Source: Proales similis
Lineage: Eukaryota > Rotifera > Eurotatoria > Ploima > Proalidae
Direction: 5' to 3'
DNA length: 64,000 nucleotides
Assembly (NCBI GenBank): GCA_019059635.1
Contig: JAGVRJ010000005.1
Location: 1,550,001-1,614,000, forward strand
Every line of letters starts with the position of its first letter. The first letter of the stretch is position 1. The translations under genes and the position numbers were made by a program. This document shows, piece after piece, positions 25,901-36,972 of the stretch. The notes beneath the pieces are model-generated. The model was not told the DNA's origin. It made no database searches and was given only the letters and a program-made list of their open reading frames with translations.

Positions 25901-28900
25901 CCGTACTCAACGTAATCGTCAACAGAATCGAGCCCCCTAAAGAACGGCCCAGGTTTAAGCGGACTTTTGTTCGTCTTCCAGTTGACTTTCACAACTTGAG
26001 GCAAGACGGAGATAATCGGTTGTTCAACATGAGCGAGCTTCTGCACGTACAGCATAAGGGAGTTCGCTTTGAATTGGCCATCGATTCGTCGTTCGTGAGT
26101 CTTGAAAGAATATTCTCAATTCAAGACGAATGGCTTTTGGTGAATGGTGCACAACTTAATATCACTCTTGCCGATAGAGAAGAGCCAGCCACTTTTCAAC
26201 TGCCTGTGCTCGTATGTGGGCAAGTGTATCTGTGCGATCAGACGGTCCTATTCATAAACGTGACCAATTTCGAGCCCAAATCAACTTCACAAGGATTCGC
26301 TTTCAAGTATTGGGCAGCCACTTTACAACAAGAGCCAATTGAAGAAGGCGAAAGCATGGAAGTTAACTATGACTACTATTACATCTACGACGCGTACGAG
26401 CCGTCTGAGAATTTCTACTTTGAACTGCGAACCCTCAAACCGATCAGCGACGAGCAGTTCGATCTGGCCGAATGTATTTACTCTTCATTGAATGTAAGTT
26501 ACAGCAACTTCACACTCGGCCAGAGAGTCAACCAGCAGCTCAGAGGACAACGCTCAGTCCGACTCGAATCGCCTGAAGAAATGTTTATTCTAAATAAGCA
26601 CTCGGGCGTTCTAAGCTCTCGGAATAGCATAAACGCAATGCTGCCTGGCGTCTATGAGTTTTCAATTCGCTTGTCAAAGTTTAATCAGCGTCTGGACATG
26701 ATGCGGTTCAAGCTGATTGTCGTGCCGCCAAACAGGGCTCTTGCGCCCGACAGCAAGTACTTGTACAACTATTTCAAGTTCGATCGAGAGTTCTATCGAT
26801 TTAACCCGGGCGAGACGGGCAAAATTGAAATAATCAAGCAATCAAATACGCCGACCCTGGACGAATCTGTCCAAGTCCACAAGAGCTACAGACTGATTGA
26901 TGCCGGCCTAGAGGGCAAGAACGACCTGGTAACTCTTGATCAGACTGGATTTGTCGGCCTTCTGAATAGGAGTGCCAAAGATCTGGAAGGATTCATGAAC
27001 GCCTATAAGGAGATTACTGTGTACGTTTTGGGCATAGTTAATATCGGCGAAAATCAGCTCGAATATGCTTGCGAGGTGAATTTCGATTTAGGAATGCGCC
27101 TGATCAGGCCTAGTCGTGCGGTTAGCAAGCAAACGGCACCACCAAAGTTGGCGACTATTCACTTTGGACGAGAGAGATATAGAATCGAGCTTCCGGCCAG
27201 TGTCGAGTCTCGAACTGACGTGTTCCGCTTTGTGGCTATCACCGACTCTCAGAGGCGTCCATCTCTGCTTCGATATTCAATAAGTAACGAGACTTACTTC
27301 ACGATTGATCCGACGTCGGGCGTTCTAAAGACGACACAATCTCTCGACCTGCCTACGTACAGCTTCAATGTGTCCGCGTGTATCTACGACCAGTGCACAA
27401 GCGCGCTAGTTGAAGTGTCCGTTTCTCTTGATCATGCCGGTTCACTCGAGTTCAAGCAAAAGAGTCTGAGCGGATCTATTCGCGAAGACGCACTGCCAGG
27501 AACAGTCATTGGCACTCTTGAGCTAAAGAAAAAGCCTTCCAATGAAGTTCAGTTCTATGTGCTTGGCGGTGATCCTAAAGGACAGTTCGGTGTCTCGATT
27601 GATGCCAAGATCTTTTCGACCTCATTCATCGATCGCGAGCGAGAAGAAGAGTACAAGCTTCAAGTGGGCGCCTTTGATGGTGTCTCACTTGCTCTTGCGA
27701 CTGTGCACATCAAAGTACTCGACGTAGTCGACGAAATGCCCATTTGCTATCAAGATCGGCTTGTTCTCAACCTAAATGAGTCGAGTTTAGTTGGACAAGA
27801 GGTCGCCCTGATCAACGTCAGCGTAATGGATCCGACTGGCGTTCTCAAGTTCGAGTTAATGCCAATCGAAGAGGAGGAAACCGCTCAGCTACCGTTTATA
27901 ATCGACCGAGCAGGTGTTATCCGACTGGCCGGAGAACTTGACTATGAGACCAAGCGAGCATATGAATTCAACGTGCGAGCCAGCGTCGTTGACTCGAACT
28001 CCCTCAGCTCCAGAAATCGTCTCTGGTGCTCAACTTATGTACAAGTCAAAGTATTGGACCAAAATGATCATCCGGTAACTTTCGATCGAACGGTCCAAGT
28101 TGTCCACGTAGCAGAGAACTCGCCGCCGGGCACAATCCTGCTGCCCTACGTTCAGTTTGAGGATTCTGATTTCTCGCTGAATCAAGTGGCCAAGTTCTCA
28201 CTTCTCAACGGCTCTGAACTGCTTCAAATTGACGAACGAAGCGGAATGGTCACGATTCGAGCAGACGAATTCGACAGGGAAGAACTAGGCGACTGGCTCA
28301 ATGTGACCATTAAAGCAGCCAACCAAGAACTGGATTCGTTCATGAACTTGGCAATCAGAATCGAAGATGTGAATGACCATGGGCCCACATTTAACCGAGA
28401 CGAGTTCTACGTGAGCATAGAAGAAAACCTGCCGCTTGGCTTTTCGATCACTCGACTGACCGCCATCGACCCGGACAAGGACGCTCAGATTCAATATCAC
28501 CTGCTCAATCAAACAGATCAGTTCATTGTCGACGAGCACAGCGGCGATGTAAAGCTGAACGGAACGCTCGACTTCGAGCTAGAGAACGAGTACGTCTTGT
28601 TTATAAGGGCCAATGACACTGGCTCAAACGAAGGCGCTACCGCCCGGCTGGTGATCGACGTCCTGGACGTAAACGACAACGCCCCTCAGTTTTCGGCAAA
28701 CACTCCCAAGGAGATTTTCATCAACGAGAACCTACCGATCGGCAGCGAAATAGCGCAGATAAATGCGTTTGACTTGGACAGGTCGATATTGAACAACAAG
28801 ATCCGTTTCCGGCTCCTTGAGGGCAACGATTTCTTCGAGATTGATCCAGAGACTGGATCGATATTGACGCGTGCTGAGCTTGACTTCGAATCGATGCCGC

Positions 28901-31900
28901 ATGATAATGCTCTTGTGATCGAGGCCAGTGATCTAGGCCAACCGCACAGTCTGTCAAACACGACCTTTCTCCGAGTGCACATAACCGACGTCAATGACAA
29001 TCCGCCCGAGTTCAGTCGGAAAAATCAGACAATCGTTATCAAGCACACTTATCCACTTGGACAGCACATCGCTCAGTTGAGTGTGCAAGACGACGACGAA
29101 GACGGCGGAGCGCCATTCACTTTCAATTTAATGCAGCAGTTCAGGAAAGAGTCCACCGATGAACTGATCGTCCTAGCCGATCCGATTTTCAGCATAAACC
29201 CCAACGGAAGTCTTATTCTCATTCAAAAGCCAGTCAGCAATCAAACTTACATTGTGCAAGCCAGATGCTACGACTCTGGACGCCCGCCTCTGTTTTCTGA
29301 CACCTATCTGACCGTTCGTGTGACGGACGAGTCGTCCAATCAGCCTCAAATAGAACGAACGTGGATAGAAATAGTCACAACGGGCTCAGATGGATTCCAT
29401 CCCGATTCAATGGCGCCGTTCTATTCAGAGCAGAGAATACTCAGCTTGAACGCAAGCGACCCAGACGAAGGCGATTTGCTCTATTTCGATCTCGAGCCAC
29501 ACAGTTCGCAGTTTTCTGTCGGTCGCCTGAGCGGAGTTCTCCGCTCCAGTCAAAAGCTTCTTGAATCTGACCAGTTCAAGTTGAAAGCTCTCGTCACTGA
29601 CAAGAAGTTTGTCAGCGAGGCTGATCTGGTCGTAAAAATCAACCAAGTAAAGCCGAGCTGTCTGGTTAATTCGATGATCGCCAAGTTCAGTCAGGCGACT
29701 CGAGTTCCTCTCGACGCCCATGAGCTGTCAGCTGTGCTCAAGAGATTCAAAGAGATCATCTCTCGTATAGTGCAACATCGACATCGCATTCGCCTCGAGA
29801 TTCTCATATTCGGCATACACCAGGAAGAGGGTACAGAGTCGGCAGGATTCGAGGTGCTGTTCGGCGTAGTCAAGAGCAGCCAAGACTGCTTCAATGCTCG
29901 ATTGGTGTCTCGAGTTCTAAACCGACGACGAGCGATCATAAATCGGCGTCTCAAAGGCCTTTTGAAGAGCGCCGAGGTCCAAGTTACCTTCATTAGCAAC
30001 AACAATGAATGCCAGGTGTCCAAGCTAAAGTCGATCTGTTCAGTCAACGCTGCACTCGAAAATTGTCGACTGAAATTTAAGCGCGACCACAGTCCGCCAT
30101 TGTCGATAGAGTCGATTGACGACGTTCAAAGCTACGCGATTGTGCCACGTTTCGAATGGTCGTGTAGGAAAATGCTGCCAGACGAACTGGACGCGGGCAT
30201 CACCACTCTGCTCAGCTCAGTCAACTCGGAGCAGATTCGCCGCAATTACGGCAAGTCGTGTCGAAAGCCATTCAACCCGTGTCAGAACGATGCCATCTGC
30301 AAGGAAATAAAAATCGCTTCGATCAGCAACTCGACCGTACGAAGCACGATCAGCTGTGTCTGTCCCAAAGGGTTCACGGGCAAATATTGTGAAAAAGACG
30401 CCAACGAGTGTGAAAGCAGCTACTGGCTTAAACATTACGATAATCTGCCGAGCAACTATTCGCCTTGTGTTCAAGGAGCTGAATGCATCAACACACACGG
30501 CTCGTTCATGTGCAACTGCACTCTGGAGAAGGCGACAGACTGCTACAACAAGCTGCATTTGTCCGCTTCAATATCCAAACTGACCGAGTCAGACGTGGAC
30601 TACAAGCAGAAAATCGAAACCATCTTCGGCCCAGTATCCACCCAAACCATTCAACAAGCGTTGATGGGCTTGTTCGCAGCCATTTGCATAATTATCCTCA
30701 TACTGTCGATGGCCGCCCTTCTGGTGTGCAAGATCACTCTGCAGCGTAATCAGCGTCGCAGAAGGCAGCGTCGCGAAGACAAAATGCTGGCGCTGATCGA
30801 GACCAATGGACAAGTAACAACGACCAACACAAGCGAGGGCTGTAGCTCGTCTACTTCGTCGCCCGGCTCTTACAACAAGCGCATTTACGAAGCGCCTGTG
30901 AAGAAAACAGGCCGATTCATGCGAACGAAGCAGCGTTCGTCCATGACCGCCTCCCTTCTCTCGTCGAGCGGAGTAGTCGAAACAAGCAGAGGCAAGAAGC
31001 GCTTCGGAAATCGCTTCAATCGTTTCCTCTTTTCGCGTTTGAACACCAAAGAGCCGATTGTTCAAGAGATGGTGATGAGCAGCAACGAGAACGGCTTGAC
31101 CATAACCAGCTCTCAAGCAGCCTCTTCTCTGTCCGAGTCTTCATCGTCCGCTTCAACTCCATCCAACATGTACGAGACTCTAAAAAGGCGTGACATGCAC
31201 AAAATGGAGTTGAGCGTGGTGGAGTCAAGTTGTTTGCTGGAAAAAGACGACTACGAAGCAATGGAGCAAGTGGGCGTCAGCGCCAACGATGCAGACGACG
31301 AGCGAGACGAGAACAGACGAGTTGAAAAGCAGATGAACAGCTGTAAGATTACAAGTGACATCGGACTGGTGAAAATCGCCGAAGAGAGACAGGACCTCTC
31401 ATCGTTCGGCCGTTCGAAATTCAACACGCTGGGATCAAGCAAGCTGAATTCGGAAGTTAAGCTGGTCGATATGGTCAAGTATAGTACGAGCTCGCGACCG
31501 ATCAAAACCCAACAGCTGAATGACCAAGTGTCCGCAAACTCTCAGCGAACGCTCGGCAACGATGTGGCCAATCAGAGTGGCAGTCAAGGTAAGAGCAGAC
31601 TCGAATCGATTTCTTTTTCCATCTCATTCGAGATAATCGTCCGCTCATCACTTTCACTTTTAAAGCAGCCATTAAACATTGAACATTCATTCACCGACCA
31701 TATCAAATCATTGGCATCATTTTAAGACAAAGTACATTTGCAATTTAAAATCGCTATTGCCTGCTTGCCCGACTGTATTGCTTGTTGCCTATGCTAGTTT
31801 GCTTGCTCGCCTGTTTTGTTCCTAGCCTAACATTAGCTCGCTTAACCCGACTAGTCTCTTAGAAATCTGCCGTTGCTGCTTGCTAATCTGCCATGTGTGA

Positions 31901-32213
31901 AGCGAATACTAATTAAAAAATTGTTTTCTTTTTGTCAGGTTTCTACTGGGATATAACAGACTGGGCAGGAGGCAGCGGCTACATTGAGCCAGCCGCCACC
32001 GGATCAACGTCAACCCTAAAACAAAACTCCCGACAGCATTCGCCCATTTATTCACGCGTATTCAAACAGCATCCCACTGCGCTGAGCAGTGGAAAGCCAG
32101 AAGTGGCCGAAGAATTTGAAGATAACTTTAAACTGACCGACAACAACGAGCAGTACATGTATCTGGTTAACCCCAAAGAGTTCAACTCGCCCAGACCAGA
32201 GGCGCCATCGTAG
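16927..32213 (+). CDS. Fat-like atypical cadherin (FAT1-3/kugelei type)
   Basis: Giant single-pass cadherin; family members act in planar polarity, epithelial migration and adhesion. Two coding exons: 16927-31588 and 31939-32213 (350-base phase-1 intron), 4,978 residues. A signal peptide (about 1-25) is followed by some 4,250 residues of tandem cadherin repeats. Many N-terminal and central repeats are divergent; canonical linkers such as DDNDNRP, DVNDNAP and DVNDNPP are clearest at about 3,500-4,150. By length the array would hold roughly 30-35 repeats. Two EGF-like domains follow (about 4,444-4,485 and 4,487-4,535, the second with a DANEC calcium-binding start). A transmembrane segment is at about 4,578-4,602, then a basic stop-transfer and a Ser-rich cytoplasmic tail. 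Exon 2 begins with GFYWDITDW, matching the GYHWDTSDW-type motif in vertebrate FAT1-3 tails, which assigns the subfamily. I see no laminin-G domain, which FAT1-3 normally have. Confidence 0.92.
31589..31938 (+). other. Fat-like terminal intron with in-frame alternative end
   Basis: The donor is CAAG|GTAAGAG and the acceptor TTTTTGTCAG|GTTTC. If the intron is kept, the frame stays open for another 45 codons and stops at 31723-31725. That yields a tail without the GFYWDITDW exon. The conserved motif favours splicing as the main form. Confidence 0.6.
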
Positions 32214-32935
32214 CCAAAATGAACTCTAATGGATCAAATGACATGCCAAGCAAGGCACATAACTGCACTAAATTCTGTTCTCGATCGCTTCTTATGCAAC
32301 ATTCTCCTGTTTGTTACTATGTTGACAGTTTGTTTATTTTCTTAATTTGTCACCTATTCGGAATCTAATCTTCAGTTTGTAATTCGGCTATTATTACCTT
32401 TGAGCGGCGCTCTGAATTAAATTTGTTTCGAATTTGTACAATTTACGATTAATTTAATCGATGATCTAGCATCACTTTTATGTACATATGACCTCAAAAT
32501 ACGCCCTCAATAACATTCATTCGTTCTTTAATTGTACTTTTGCATCAGCTTCTTTTCATTTGTTTTTGATTCAACGAATTAAAGAATAAATAAAAAAATT
32601 ATGGAAATAAGATAACCAGATGACCTCTGTATCAGGCCAAACAAGTGACCGCTGGTGACCTTAAAAAATTCAAGAGTGAAAACCACGCTTGCGTGTGTGC
32701 TCAAGTCTGCTGAATGAACGTCAAGTTTATTGTGATCGCTCGATTTAGAATGATAGTTTTTTTGAATCGCTGCCGGCTGTTGAAAATTCACAGAAGCTGT
32801 TTTTAATTAGCCCAGATACTACGAATGAATGATTGCGTGAAATGGACTATGAACTATGAATTGTTGCAGAAAAGGAGTAACAAGATGAGTAATGAGATGG
32901 CTTAATTGAATTTCGGATCAGATTTAGAGTAAACG
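32214..32935. other. Fat-like 3' UTR and intergenic spacer
   Basis: AT-rich 3' region of the Fat-like gene, with overlapping AATAAATAAA at 32585-32594, then about 340 bases to the next start codon. No additional gene seen. Confidence 0.6.
32585..32594 (+). terminator. Fat-like poly(A) signal (overlapping pair)
   Basis: Two overlapping canonical AATAAA hexamers about 372 bases after the stop codon. Confidence 0.6.
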
Positions 32936-35900
32936 ATGAGTGGCCCAAACTCATGCTGCCCCATGTTCAGTGTGGATCGCGCACTGGGCGAGATAAAGCG
33001 CGACGTGATGCAAGCCGACAGGCGCATTCAGATTGATGACTGCCAGATACTTTCCGGCCTTGATCTGCCGATTATGCCCTTGGCAAGGCGCAATAGAGAA
33101 GACCTTTACAATGCCATGCAGTTTAAGATGAGAAAGTGGCCAAGAAGTGTCAAAGAGCCACGTAGAGAAGAAATACCCGACCCGGATGTGATCATAATTG
33201 ACTCGGACTCTGATTCGGATAAGCCGTCGTCTCCGAAAAAAATTCACCAGAGTCCGCAGCCAACTGACACTGGCCAACCAGCCGAACCATCGGCAAGTAG
33301 TAACAAAGACGAGTCGGACGATGAAGTGATTCGACCATTGAGAAAGACGCCGAGCAAGCGTTACTCTTTTGACGAGGAGCCAAAGCAACAACCACCAGCT
33401 GAAGAGGAAGAGCAGACAGCTACAGCTAGATCGGCAATACCAAGCTCAATTTTCGTGAGGCCCATCTTGAACAGTGAGAGCGAGCTGGACACAGACAGAG
33501 AGTGCAGAGATTTGGAAACAGACACAGAAACAATCGTTCCGGATAGTTTCAAAGAGACCAAAAACAAATACACTTGGTGCGTGTGCGAGTCGGGACAAAA
33601 GAGCAGTGGAAGCAAAATCTGCCAGAAATGCGACAACTGGTTTCACATTAACTGCGGCCTTACCGAATCGGGCTGCGAGGTAGACAAAGAGCAGGCAAGA
33701 GCCCGACGCGATAGTCTCGATAACTTCGAATGCTTCATTTGTCGAGGAGTAGATTCGCTGATAAAAAAGTTCTCGTTGGGCATTGCGGCTCGACAAAAAC
33801 TGCTCTCAGATCGGAAAAACAAAAACGAATCGAACGAAGGCGACGAAAACAACGACGATTATGAGGTGTTCAGTAGCAGCTCAGAAGATGAGTCGCCTTC
33901 GTCCAGGATCAACAAGTCGCCTCCTAACCGTATTGAAGATAAAAGCTCGACAGGAGCTAAAGCCACAGAGAAAGCCGTTGACAAAAAACGCTGTGTTTTG
34001 GAAGAGGCTGAACGACTGGACAAACTTAAGGCGCGTTCGGCCGCCAGACACATATCCCGGACAAAACTGATCGATAATGCGTTTTCTCAAAAGTCGACCG
34101 GCAAAGCCAATTTTGCGATCAAGAGGCCAAGATTAGAAACGTTTAGCGGTCTAGCTAGTTCTGCGAGCGGATCTGACACACAAAAGTTCGCCGATCTGAT
34201 CCGAAATAAGCTTAGTAATCGAGTGAAGGAGAATCCGAACAGCATAGTGTCAGATTTGTATATCAAGTCGTTGGCCGAGTCGATAGCCACTGAATTCGTC
34301 GAGCAAATCGAGGACCGGACCAAGCGGCATTCGCAAATCAAGTCAATACTCATGAACATAGCCGACACGAAAAATCAAACGTTCTACAAGAAAATATTAG
34401 ACGGAACGATCAAGCCGCAAAGTATGCCCAATTTGTCAAAGATAGAGATGGCCAGCGACGAGAAACAGATTCAGGACAAAAAGAGCGCTCTGAAGAGCAT
34501 TGAACTGCATCAGAAAGCAGCCGAAGACGAACAAGTGGCGCGGCTCAATTTCTTGCTTGGCGTTCAAGAAAAGCGGCAGCAAATCATCAGCACCGACCAA
34601 AACGAGCGCGAACTGATCGAAGAGCTCAAGAAAAAGAAACACTTGGACAACGTGACTGTGACTGGACGTCAGAATCGGTCAAATCGGCCTCAAGTCGATG
34701 AGCAGAATCCAATCGAAACGCAGTCAACGACTGAAGCTGCCGATTCAAGCGATCAAATAAACCAAATATTAAACTCGATTGATGTGCCTGCTGTTGATGA
34801 GACTTTGCCGTTGCTTGCCGGTCCAGATCAAGCGATTGCGAATCAAAGCGGAACTCAACCTCAGCCTGGCAACAAGGACAAAGAAAGTGAAACTCTAGAA
34901 CCGGTGGAAGCTAATCGTACATTTAGCGTCAGTTCATTGAGCAGTGTAATGTCCAAAGAGGTCGAGGCCAGCCTAGAAATTCCGACCCGGTCGAATGTCG
35001 AGTCCAGCGCTCCTAAGCGTAAAATGTCTACAGACAAGTCGGTCTCTCAAACAGCCAAGAACATTGCTAAATCAACATTGTCAGAGAGCAGAGACAAGAG
35101 TATCAGGCGCGAACTAAAGCTGCCGGCCAATCGTTTGGTTACGCTCGAATCAAATGAAATTCAAGTGGTTCAAAAGATTGTGCACGATTGTTCATTTATT
35201 CGTGAATTGGAAAAGAGAGGGTTCTTCAAACACGAATACGAAGTGCACAACGTCGATCTATTTGCCATGTACAAGAAGCTGGAGGGTTGGAAGAAAGCCG
35301 AACGTGATCTAGCGTTTGTCCAGTTAGAAGCGGACAATAAGCCAGGGCAAGATTTCGACGCCCAGGCCAATCAGCTGAAATACACGAGTCTATTCAAGAG
35401 CATTCTCAAGCTCTACAGCAATCAGGAGAAGTATATGAGTATCAAAGTGCCGGAGAGAGTTCGCAGCATCCTGTCGCGTGTCTATTTGCTCGGTCTCGGA
35501 AAGAAAAGCGAAGAGCATTCGGAGGACAAGTTCTTTAACGACTTACTCGGCATCCGACTAAGTCGAGAACAAGACATGATTCTCCTAGTGCTGGTCGGTT
35601 CGTCACAAAAAGGCAAGAGCCAGCCTCAGCCAGAACCAGCTGTCCCATCGCCAGCTTCCTGTCTGTCGAATGTCTCAGACAACGAAAGCGACAACGTTTG
35701 CCAGAGCTCTTCTGATCAAGAGACCGTAATTCCGAGTGGCAAGAATCAGCCAGAACCTTTAGCCCACGCTGACTTAGTCTCGTCTGATCCGGTCGGCAAA
35801 AACAACATTTGCTGGGAGCGTGATCCGCGTATTTTGCGTCGACTAGAGCCGGTGCTCGACAAAGCTTGCTCTCAGACTCTTGCTTCGTCAGGCTCAATAG

Positions 35901-36193
35901 TGGAGCAAATAATCGATGGCCAAATTCAAAAGTTTCTAAAGCTAGTCCGTACAAATGTCAAAAATTCGCACGAAGAAGCAACAGCCGAAGCCAAACAGAA
36001 GCAGCCAGCTGAAACGGCTCGCTCTTTGTCAAATGACTCGAACTCGACTGAATTGATTCCTCTTGGTCGCGACGGCCTTGTAAGAATGTTGGAGTTGCGC
36101 AAAGAGCAAGAATCGAATCCCGATTCGATTGACTTGAGTCTGAACAACAAATTCTGGGATAGAGACCTGATTGACACGAAAAATCAAGCATAA
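32936..36193 (+). CDS. PHD-TFIIS-M-SPOC protein (PHF3/DIDO/Bye1-like)
   Basis: A 1,085-residue protein in one exon. In the PHF3/DIDO/Bye1 family the PHD finger reads histone H3, the TFIIS-like middle domain docks on RNA polymerase II, and SPOC binds phosphorylated polymerase tail. Here an acidic, Ser-rich N-terminus (IIIDSDSDSD near 87-95) precedes a PHD finger at about 214-270 with CVC, CQKCDNWFH, C and CFIC ligands. A TFS2M-like helical domain lies at about 414-535 (FADLIRNKL, IKSILMNIADTKN, MASDE). A Gln/Glu-rich region follows, then a SPOC-like domain at about 740-895 (LFKSILKLYSN, VYLLGLGKK, LLGIRLSREQDMILLVLVG). The SPOC call rests on pattern only. Single-exon structure is notable for a gene this long. 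It sits on the same strand as the Fat-like gene, about 340 bases past its poly(A) signal. Confidence 0.82.
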   Translation: MSGPNSCCPMFSVDRALGEIKRDVMQADRRIQIDDCQILSGLDLPIMPLARRNREDLYNAMQFKMRKWPRSVKEPRREEIPDPDVIIIDSDSDSDKPSSPKKIHQSPQPTDTGQPAEPSASSNKDESDDEVIRPLRKTPSKRYSFDEEPKQQPPAEEEEQTATARSAIPSSIFVRPILNSESELDTDRECRDLETDTETIVPDSFKETKNKYTWCVCESGQKSSGSKICQKCDNWFHINCGLTESGCEVDKEQARARRDSLDNFECFICRGVDSLIKKFSLGIAARQKLLSDRKNKNESNEGDENNDDYEVFSSSSEDESPSSRINKSPPNRIEDKSSTGAKATEKAVDKKRCVLEEAERLDKLKARSAARHISRTKLIDNAFSQKSTGKANFAIKRPRLETFSGLASSASGSDTQKFADLIRNKLSNRVKENPNSIVSDLYIKSLAESIATEFVEQIEDRTKRHSQIKSILMNIADTKNQTFYKKILDGTIKPQSMPNLSKIEMASDEKQIQDKKSALKSIELHQKAAEDEQVARLNFLLGVQEKRQQIISTDQNERELIEELKKKKHLDNVTVTGRQNRSNRPQVDEQNPIETQSTTEAADSSDQINQILNSIDVPAVDETLPLLAGPDQAIANQSGTQPQPGNKDKESETLEPVEANRTFSVSSLSSVMSKEVEASLEIPTRSNVESSAPKRKMSTDKSVSQTAKNIAKSTLSESRDKSIRRELKLPANRLVTLESNEIQVVQKIVHDCSFIRELEKRGFFKHEYEVHNVDLFAMYKKLEGWKKAERDLAFVQLEADNKPGQDFDAQANQLKYTSLFKSILKLYSNQEKYMSIKVPERVRSILSRVYLLGLGKKSEEHSEDKFFNDLLGIRLSREQDMILLVLVGSSQKGKSQPQPEPAVPSPASCLSNVSDNESDNVCQSSSDQETVIPSGKNQPEPLAHADLVSSDPVGKNNICWERDPRILRRLEPVLDKACSQTLASSGSIVEQIIDGQIQKFLKLVRTNVKNSHEEATAEAKQKQPAETARSLSNDSNSTELIPLGRDGLVRMLELRKEQESNPDSIDLSLNNKFWDRDLIDTKNQA

Positions 36194-36972
36194 ATACGCG
36201 ACTCAATACATACAAGAACGAAACGAAGAACAAAAAGCTCTGCTTGAAAGGCTGCGATTTCGAAAAGAATTAATTTAATAAGCTTGGAATTGAATTTTCA
36301 ATTGTGGATTTTGTTTCCTGTTCAATTTGCTCGTTTCCTACTTAACTCTTCTAAAATCGATTGTCATCCATAAGTAAAGCCAGTCATTAGCCATGCAAAC
36401 TTCTTAATTAGAGTACGGCCTCAACAGTTACTAGATGAACAACCATCAAATTGATCACATTCTGCGAAATGGGCAGTGTTGGTTTGAAGTTTGAAAGCGA
36501 AAGAGTAACAATTTGTTTTTGAGAATGGATTTTGTTTATTCATTTGAAGAGGTTTAAATAGTAACCAGGAGGGAGGAGCTTGTTAGGGTTGCACGAATGT
36601 AAACTGGAGTTGAACTCGTTCAACCTTGAAGCGTGCTTATTAAATTATTGAGTCTTCTATACTCACAATGCCTCCTTGGCTGAAAATCTGCCTAATTTGG
36701 CAAGTCGAAAGAGGAGGCAACTATTCGTTATAGAGTAAATTGTGGGAAAGTTTGTCTTGCTCTTTGATTTTTTTTTGTCACTTCGTGAGTGGATTGGATA
36801 CAATTTATTGTCATTATACTAAAATAGAGTTGAATAAAGAGAAATTCCTAGATTCGGTTATAGAGAAGAAAGATGAAGAAAGACATTTGAGGCAAAGAGA
36901 AGGCAAGGGCCAATCCAAATGATCTGAACGAGAGAGAGAGAGGCGTCAAAAGAGAAAAGGATGAGAAGCAGC
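36194..36972. other. Convergent intergenic region, PHD gene and PSAT1
   Basis: Both flanking genes point into this 779-base interval. A plus-strand AATAAA at 36833-36838 is the best candidate end for the PHD gene (about 640-base 3' UTR). For PSAT1 only the variant AATAAG overlapping its stop codon is seen. A GA run lies near 36932-36942. Confidence 0.5.
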
